Shown: positions 5,736-9,667 of the stretch, piece after piece
How positions within the stretch are numbered: position 1 is the first letter of the stretch
Layout of the letters: each line of letters opens with the position of its first letter
From: Silvanigrellaceae bacterium
GTDB lineage: Bacteria; Bdellovibrionota; Oligoflexia; Silvanigrellales; Silvanigrellaceae
Reading direction: 5' to 3'
NCBI GenBank assembly: GCA_947475135.1
Contig: CANJMU010000012.1
Coordinates: forward strand, 1 to 9,667
DNA length: 9,667 nucleotides
Notes under the pieces: model-generated
Databases searched by the model: none
Told to the model about the DNA's origin: nothing
What the model saw: the letters and a program-made list of their open reading frames with translations, nothing else
Made by a program: the position numbers and the translations under genes

Positions 5736-5999
5736 TTACTTTACTTCACCTTGACCATAACTCATAAGAGCCATAGTACGCGCTCTTTTGACAGCAAGAG
5801 TCAATTGTCTTTGTTGTTGAGAGCTAGCACCGCTAATGCGACGAGGAACAATTTTACCATGCTCAGTTACGAAACGACGTAACAAATGAACATCTTTGTA
5901 ATCAAAAGTAATTTGAGGATCCAAAGTTCTTTTCGGACGAGCAAAACGACGTTTCTTTTTTTGAACAGCGTTTAATGCAGTTGATGTGGCGACGACCAT
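5736..5999 (-). CDS. rpsR: 30S ribosomal protein bS18
   Basis: bS18 sits on the platform of the 30S subunit as a partner of bS6 and contacts 16S rRNA. The 87-residue product has the family core: [22 protein letters not shown] (family block at about residues 33-54, ending [10 protein letters not shown]) and [19 protein letters not shown] (63-81). The N-terminal basic segment [11 protein letters not shown] (14-24) replaces the region where many bS18 proteins carry paired cysteines; no cysteine is present, so this is the zinc-free form. AAAGGA (6013-6008) lies eight bases before the ATG. It is a single-gene unit between mutS (same strand, upstream) and its own terminator, not the usual rpsF-rpsR-rplI cluster. 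A probable promoter (6071-6100) and a leader hairpin (6023-6048) precede it. Confidence 0.96.
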   Translation of the reverse strand: MVVATSTALNAVQKKKRRFARPKRTLDPQITFDYKDVHLLRRFVTEHGKIVPRRISGASSQQQRQLTLAVKRARTMALMSYGQGEVK

Positions 6000-6015
6000 A
6001 GGAAATATCCTTTAT

Positions 6016-6048
6016 AAAAACAGGTATCAGCAGTCAAAGACTGCTACC
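6016..6048 (-). terminator. Hairpin plus U tract between mutS and rpsR (mutS terminator or rpsR leader attenuator)
   Basis: On the minus strand GGT and AGCAGTC (6048-6046 and 6045-6039) pair with GACTGCT and ACC (6035-6029 and 6025-6023) around a three-base TTT loop, with a three-base GAT bulge on the 3' side, then TG and five T residues. This has the form of an intrinsic terminator. It lies after the mutS stop but also downstream of the best rpsR promoter candidate, so it may end mutS transcripts, attenuate rpsR, or act as a bS18/bS6 binding leader. The CCG bulge described for the rpsF S6:S18 leader motif is not evident. Confidence 0.6.
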
Positions 6049-6070
6049 AACTAAATAAAATGAACCTCGA

Positions 6071-6100
6071 GACATAATCACACTAAGAAAACGAAGTCAA
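6071..6100 (-). promoter_or_regulatory. Candidate sigma-70 promoter of rpsR
   Basis: On the minus strand TTGACT (6100-6095, five of six consensus bases) is followed after 18 bp by TATGTC (6076-6071, three of six). It begins three bases past the mutS stop codon and would start transcription near 6064, about 65 bases before the rpsR ATG, placing the 6023-6048 hairpin within the leader. The -35 is good and the -10 is mediocre. Confidence 0.45.
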
Positions 6101-6102
6101 GT

Positions 6103-8787
6103 TTAAAAAAGGGTGTTATCATCCGCAGATCGCCTCATTTTTTGGGGCATTTTTCTTGATTTTTGAAGCTTTTCTAGATTTTCAAAAAGGTGTTTTTGAG
6201 AATCTTGTGCATTCTGCCGGTTTTCTAATTCACTCAATATTTGTTGCGCCCGCTCAATAATTTTTTGACTCAGCCCAGCCTTCTGAGCAACAAAAAGACC
6301 AAAGCTTTTTTCTGCAAAACCAGGCTGATAATGCCTTGTAAAAATAATTTTATTTTGAATTTCATCCTCAAAAACAGACATTTTCATGGGCACAATTCCA
6401 TGTTTCAATTCACAAACTTTGACCAATTCATGATAATGAGTCGAAAAAAAAGCCCGTGCTTGGGTCACGTCATGCAATTCTTCAATGATGGCCCACGCTA
6501 ACGATAACCCATCATATGTCGATGTCCCACGGCCTATTTCATCTAAAATCAACAAACTATTTGGAGTTGCTTGCCTTAAAAGATGGGCTGTTTCTAACAT
6601 TTCCACCATAAATGTAGATTGATTTTTTGTGGCATAATCAGACGAACCAATACGACTTAAAATTCTGTCACACAATCCAATTTTCGCTGAACTTGCCGGG
6701 ACAAAACAACCGATTTGACACAATATTTGCGTGACGCAGACCTGTCGCATCAAGGTACTTTTGCCAGACATATTAGGACCTGTCATCAAATGGATGTTGC
6801 CATAATTTTGTTTTTCAGAAACTCCAATGGAAATATTGTTGGGAATAAAGTCCATTTTTCCAAAATGAAGTTCTTTAAGAACAGGGTGAACGTTATTTTT
6901 TAACTCGATAATGGGATCCGTCGTAATTTCTGGTTTGACCCATCCGTAAGAAATCGATAATTGAGAAAAATTAAGCTGCACATCTAAAATTGCATAAGAT
7001 TCGCTTAATTGACTTAAGGATTTCCCGTAAGAAAGAATTTTTTGACGAATTTCTGAAAGAATTTGAATTTCTAATTCATTTCGACGCTCTGAGCATTCTA
7101 AATATTTTTCTTCCAACTCTTTTAATTCTTTTGTGATAAATCGTTCGCCATTTGTCAAAGTTTGTTTGCGAATAAAATGTTTAGGAACCTGGGATAATTT
7201 TCCTTTTGAAATTTCAAAATAATATCCAAAATTTCTTGTGTATCCAATTTTTAAATTCTGAATTTGAGATTTTTCTTTTTCAGTTTTTTCAAGATGATCG
7301 ATTTGTTTTTGAAAATTATTTTCAATATTTAAAATTTCATCCCATTCTTTATGAAAACCAGGACGAATGCATTGGTTCATTTTAAAACTGTGATCAATTT
7401 CATCGATAAAAGCACAGGTTAAATATTTGCAGAGTGGATCAATAAAAGTTTGTAAAAAACTCATAGAAAAAAGCTCGCTGAAAGAAGAATTTGGAATTCT
7501 TTCTTTCAGGAGTTTTGAAATTGCAAACGAAATGAAAAGAGTTTGGCGGAGCCCGAGAATTCCAATGGGGTCTATATTTTTTTGTGCACATTTGGAAAGA
7601 ATGCGTTCCAAATCAATGACACTTTGAAGCAAACAGGCCAACTCGCTCATCAAGCTGGGACTTGAAATCAGATCATCCATTTGTTCATAAGATTTTAATA
7701 TTTCTGTTGAATTTTTATAAGGATAAAGTAATTGGCGTAACAGCAAGCGAGATCCTGCTGACGTGTAACAATGATTTAAAAAATGAAAAAGACTTCCCTT
7801 CTTTTCGCCCGATGAAATGGAAAAAAAATCGAGATGTTTTCGAGTAGATTCATCAATTAATAAATAATTTTTTGAATTGTAATATTGAATTTTTTGCAAA
7901 TTTTTCAAATTATCTTTTTGCGCTTTTTTTAAGTAAACTAAAATTCCAGAAATACATTCCAAAGCGCCTTCTGCCTGAATGATTCCACTTTGTTCATAAA
8001 TTTCCTGGGAAAAAAATTCATAAAAAAGTTCTTCACAGTGATTTTGAGATTTTAAAAAATAATTTTCTATATTTGATATTGTAACCTGGGATAAAAAATC
8101 AGAATCCTTGTTTTCTATCATTTTTTTAAATGACAAAATAAATTGAGAAGGAATCAACAATTCTTTAGGCTTTATAGTTTCAATTTCTTGAAATAATTCT
8201 TCCAATGTTAAATCATTGGTAAAACGAAATTCCGCTGTTGACGTATCTACATAGGAAAAAACATATTTTTTGTTGATTAAAATTGCACACGCAAGGTAAC
8301 AACCAAATGCATTTTTATTTGAAATAGAATCATCTAAATCACCAGGAACAGCTGGTGTTATAATTTGAGTAATTTCCCGCCGAACAAGACCTTTCGCATC
8401 CTTTGGATTTTCCACTTGGTCACACACAGCAACTTTAAATCCACTGTCTAAACATTTTTTGAGAGCTACTTTATAAGCAACTGCTGGGGTACCAGCCATA
8501 GGAACAGGGTTTTCTGAATTTTTATCTCGGGAAGTTAAAGTTAATGCGCAAATATCGCTTGCAATAATGGCATCCACACCAAATAATTCATAAAAATCTC
8601 CCATGCGAAAAAACAAAAGCGCATCAGGAACTTCTTCTTTTGCGGTTCGATATTGTCTCATCATAGGTGAATCTAATTGCTTCAGCGAGATTCCAGAACA
8701 ATGTTCATTGCTGAGTTTATTCAGTGAAGGTTTGAGATGTGAAGGAACTTCATTTAATGTTCCTAGCCAGTGTGATAAAATTTCCAT
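6103..8787 (-). CDS. mutS: DNA mismatch repair protein MutS
   Basis: MutS recognises mismatches and small loops in DNA and starts methyl- or nick-directed repair with MutL. From the chosen ATG the protein has 894 residues (E. coli 853). Order: SPMMRQY (40-46) opening domain I; MGDFYELF (62-69) with the mismatch-wedging Phe65 and Glu67; connector, core lever and clamp regions; the ATPase with Walker A GPNMSGKS (670-677), Walker B LLILDE (745-750), the dimer-interface GRGTSTYDG segment directly after it, and STHYHEL (782-788). Near the end QKHLF (864-868) fits a beta-clamp-binding motif. The E. coli tetramerisation tail is not recognisable; instead there is a basic tail ending NTLF. An in-frame TTG at 8859 would add 24 residues, but GGAG five bases before the ATG at 8787 favours the latter. 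All catalytic motifs are intact, so repair is predicted to be functional. Confidence 0.97.
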   Translation of the reverse strand: MEILSHWLGTLNEVPSHLKPSLNKLSNEHCSGISLKQLDSPMMRQYRTAKEEVPDALLFFRMGDFYELFGVDAIIASDICALTLTSRDKNSENPVPMAGTPAVAYKVALKKCLDSGFKVAVCDQVENPKDAKGLVRREITQIITPAVPGDLDDSISNKNAFGCYLACAILINKKYVFSYVDTSTAEFRFTNDLTLEELFQEIETIKPKELLIPSQFILSFKKMIENKDSDFLSQVTISNIENYFLKSQNHCEELFYEFFSQEIYEQSGIIQAEGALECISGILVYLKKAQKDNLKNLQKIQYYNSKNYLLIDESTRKHLDFFSISSGEKKGSLFHFLNHCYTSAGSRLLLRQLLYPYKNSTEILKSYEQMDDLISSPSLMSELACLLQSVIDLERILSKCAQKNIDPIGILGLRQTLFISFAISKLLKERIPNSSFSELFSMSFLQTFIDPLCKYLTCAFIDEIDHSFKMNQCIRPGFHKEWDEILNIENNFQKQIDHLEKTEKEKSQIQNLKIGYTRNFGYYFEISKGKLSQVPKHFIRKQTLTNGERFITKELKELEEKYLECSERRNELEIQILSEIRQKILSYGKSLSQLSESYAILDVQLNFSQLSISYGWVKPEITTDPIIELKNNVHPVLKELHFGKMDFIPNNISIGVSEKQNYGNIHLMTGPNMSGKSTLMRQVCVTQILCQIGCFVPASSAKIGLCDRILSRIGSSDYATKNQSTFMVEMLETAHLLRQATPNSLLILDEIGRGTSTYDGLSLAWAIIEELHDVTQARAFFSTHYHELVKVCELKHGIVPMKMSVFEDEIQNKIIFTRHYQPGFAEKSFGLFVAQKAGLSQKIIERAQQILSELENRQNAQDSQKHLFENLEKLQKSRKMPQKMRRSADDNTLF

Positions 8788-8796
8788 CAAAACTCC
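8788..8796 (-). promoter_or_regulatory. Shine-Dalgarno sequence deciding the mutS start
   Basis: GGAG (8796-8793) lies five bases before the ATG at 8787. The upstream TTG at 8859 has no comparable site (AAATTGCT precedes it), and the 24 residues it would add show no MutS conservation that I recognise. Confidence 0.65.
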
Positions 8797-8881
8797 ATCT
8801 AAAAATAAAGACTGTGACAAACAGTTGCGAAGTTTAGATGGAATCAAAAAAAATTCCAAGCAATTTCAAAAGAAAGAAAAC

Positions 8882-9667
8882 ATGAATTTAAAAAATAAAA
8901 ACAATCAGGGAAACTTTGTAACTAAGTCATTCAAAGCAATGGGTGGCGTGATTATTTCTCGAATGTCAGGAGTGGTCCGATCCATTGTCGTCAATGCGAC
9001 ATTTGGCGCTCAAGTTGGATTAGATGCTTTTTACGCTGCTTTTCGTTTTCCAAATAGTTTAAGAGATCTCTTTGCAGATGGCGCACTTTCTAGTGCTTTT
9101 ATTAAAGTTCTTGTGGACGCAAGAGAAAATCAAAACCCACTTCAAGAAAAAAAAGTGATTTCTATTTTAACAGGATTTTTTTTATTCGTTACCTTAATCA
9201 TTGCACTTTTAGGAACAATTTTCGCCTTTCCATTTATGAGTCTCGTCACAAGCGAAAATTTTCACCACACAGGCGGATTTGTTTTAGCCGCCCATTGTTT
9301 TCAAATTTTAACATTTTATTTGCCACTCACGATGCTCAATGCAATCGTCATGGCGATGCTTGGCATTGAAGGAATGACGTTTCGTGCCATGAATGGATCC
9401 CTGTTTTTAAGCGTTGGAATGATTTTAGGAAGTCTTTATTTTTCAAAACTATTTGAAAATATATTTCATATTCACGAAATTTACGGTTTGGTTTTTGGAG
9501 CCATGCTAGGTGTTACTTTACAGTTTATTTACCAAGCTCTGCCACTTATTAAAAGTAAAAAATTTCCCCTGCCTTCGTTTCGTTACAAAGAGTGGTTTCA
9601 GTTCAAACCACTGCATGAAACAATCGGACTGATGATTCCTCGCGCAATCAGCCAAGGCGCATTGACA
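8882..9667 (+). CDS. murJ: Lipid II flippase MurJ, N-terminal part
   Basis: This frame is open from the ATG at 8882 to the window edge (262 codons), so the gene is cut off at about half its usual length of roughly 510-530. MurJ is an inner-membrane MOP-superfamily transporter that flips lipid II to the periplasm for peptidoglycan synthesis. The hallmark segment FPNSLRDLFADGALSSAF is at 56-73. Aligning by eye with E. coli, Arg27, Arg33, Asp48 and Arg61 match essential Arg18, Arg24, Asp39 and Arg52; Arg53 is Asp62 here, a variant I recall in other MurJ proteins. Hydrophobic helices follow at about 92-120, 131-155, 169-185 and 200-222. The ribosome binding site is weak (AGAAAG, about five bases upstream). 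The gene is divergent from mutS, with 94 bp between the two start codons; that gap shows no clear promoter on either strand. Confidence 0.93.
   Translation, partial: MNLKNKNNQGNFVTKSFKAMGGVIISRMSGVVRSIVVNATFGAQVGLDAFYAAFRFPNSLRDLFADGALSSAFIKVLVDARENQNPLQEKKVISILTGFFLFVTLIIALLGTIFAFPFMSLVTSENFHHTGGFVLAAHCFQILTFYLPLTMLNAIVMAMLGIEGMTFRAMNGSLFLSVGMILGSLYFSKLFENIFHIHEIYGLVFGAMLGVTLQFIYQALPLIKSKKFPLPSFRYKEWFQFKPLHETIGLMIPRAISQGALT

Noticed and set aside
6241..7847. Plus-strand open frames of 61-86 codons inside mutS
   Set aside because: They are antisense to a conserved gene with all motifs intact and show no protein-like features of their own.
1..9667. Search for CRISPR arrays, tRNA or rRNA genes, insertion sequences, phage genes, toxin-antitoxin or defence genes
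   Set aside because: No repeat-spacer pattern, tRNA-like cloverleaf, transposase or defence motif was found; every long frame is accounted for by the genes listed.

Overview
This window is an AT-rich stretch of bacterial chromosome carrying mostly core genes. No RNA genes, insertion sequences, CRISPR arrays or phage genes were seen. The gene set is RlmN, type III glutamine synthetase, an NCS2 purine permease, ribosomal protein bS18, MutS and MurJ, plus a secreted Sel1-repeat protein and one unrecognised small protein. MurJ fits a peptidoglycan-making bacterium, and the Sec signal peptide followed by Sel1 repeats resembles Gram-negative periplasmic proteins. Low GC, a type III glutamine synthetase and an rpsR detached from rpsF/rplI would fit a low-GC member of the Bdellovibrionota/Oligoflexia (Silvanigrella-like). 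That placement is recall-based inference and should be held loosely.

Layout, left to right. (1) Positions 1-317, minus: the N-terminal third of rlmN, cut by the window edge. (2) 500-970, plus: an orphan 156-residue protein. (3) 976-1839, minus: an exported Sel1-repeat protein converging on it with a 5-bp gap, and clearly richer in GC than its surroundings. (4) 1840-2109: a divergent regulatory gap with two separate inverted repeats and a pyrimidine-rich hexamer repeat. (5) 2110-4284, plus: glnN. (6) 4294-5619, minus: a purine permease converging on glnN with a 9-bp gap. (7) 5649-5685: a 15-bp perfect stem with a long U tract, the terminator of rpsR. (8) 5736-5999, minus: rpsR, with a hairpin/U-tract in its leader and a probable promoter just after the mutS stop. 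(9) 6103-8787, minus: mutS. (10) 8882 to the window end, plus: the first 262 codons of murJ, divergent from mutS across 94 bp.

The genes do not form one pathway. glnN (ammonia assimilation) and the permease (nucleobase uptake) share a loose nitrogen theme but are convergent, so they are not an operon. rlmN and rpsR concern the ribosome, mutS DNA repair and murJ the cell wall. I see no evidence for a new defence or mobile system. The points most worth a second look are the start-codon-occluding inverted repeat at rlmN, the compositionally foreign Sel1 gene, the hairpin in the rpsR leader and the palindromes around the glnN promoter region. Two genes (mutS and the permease) can be opened at upstream TTG codons, but Shine-Dalgarno placement argues for internal ATG starts, and those are the coordinates given.
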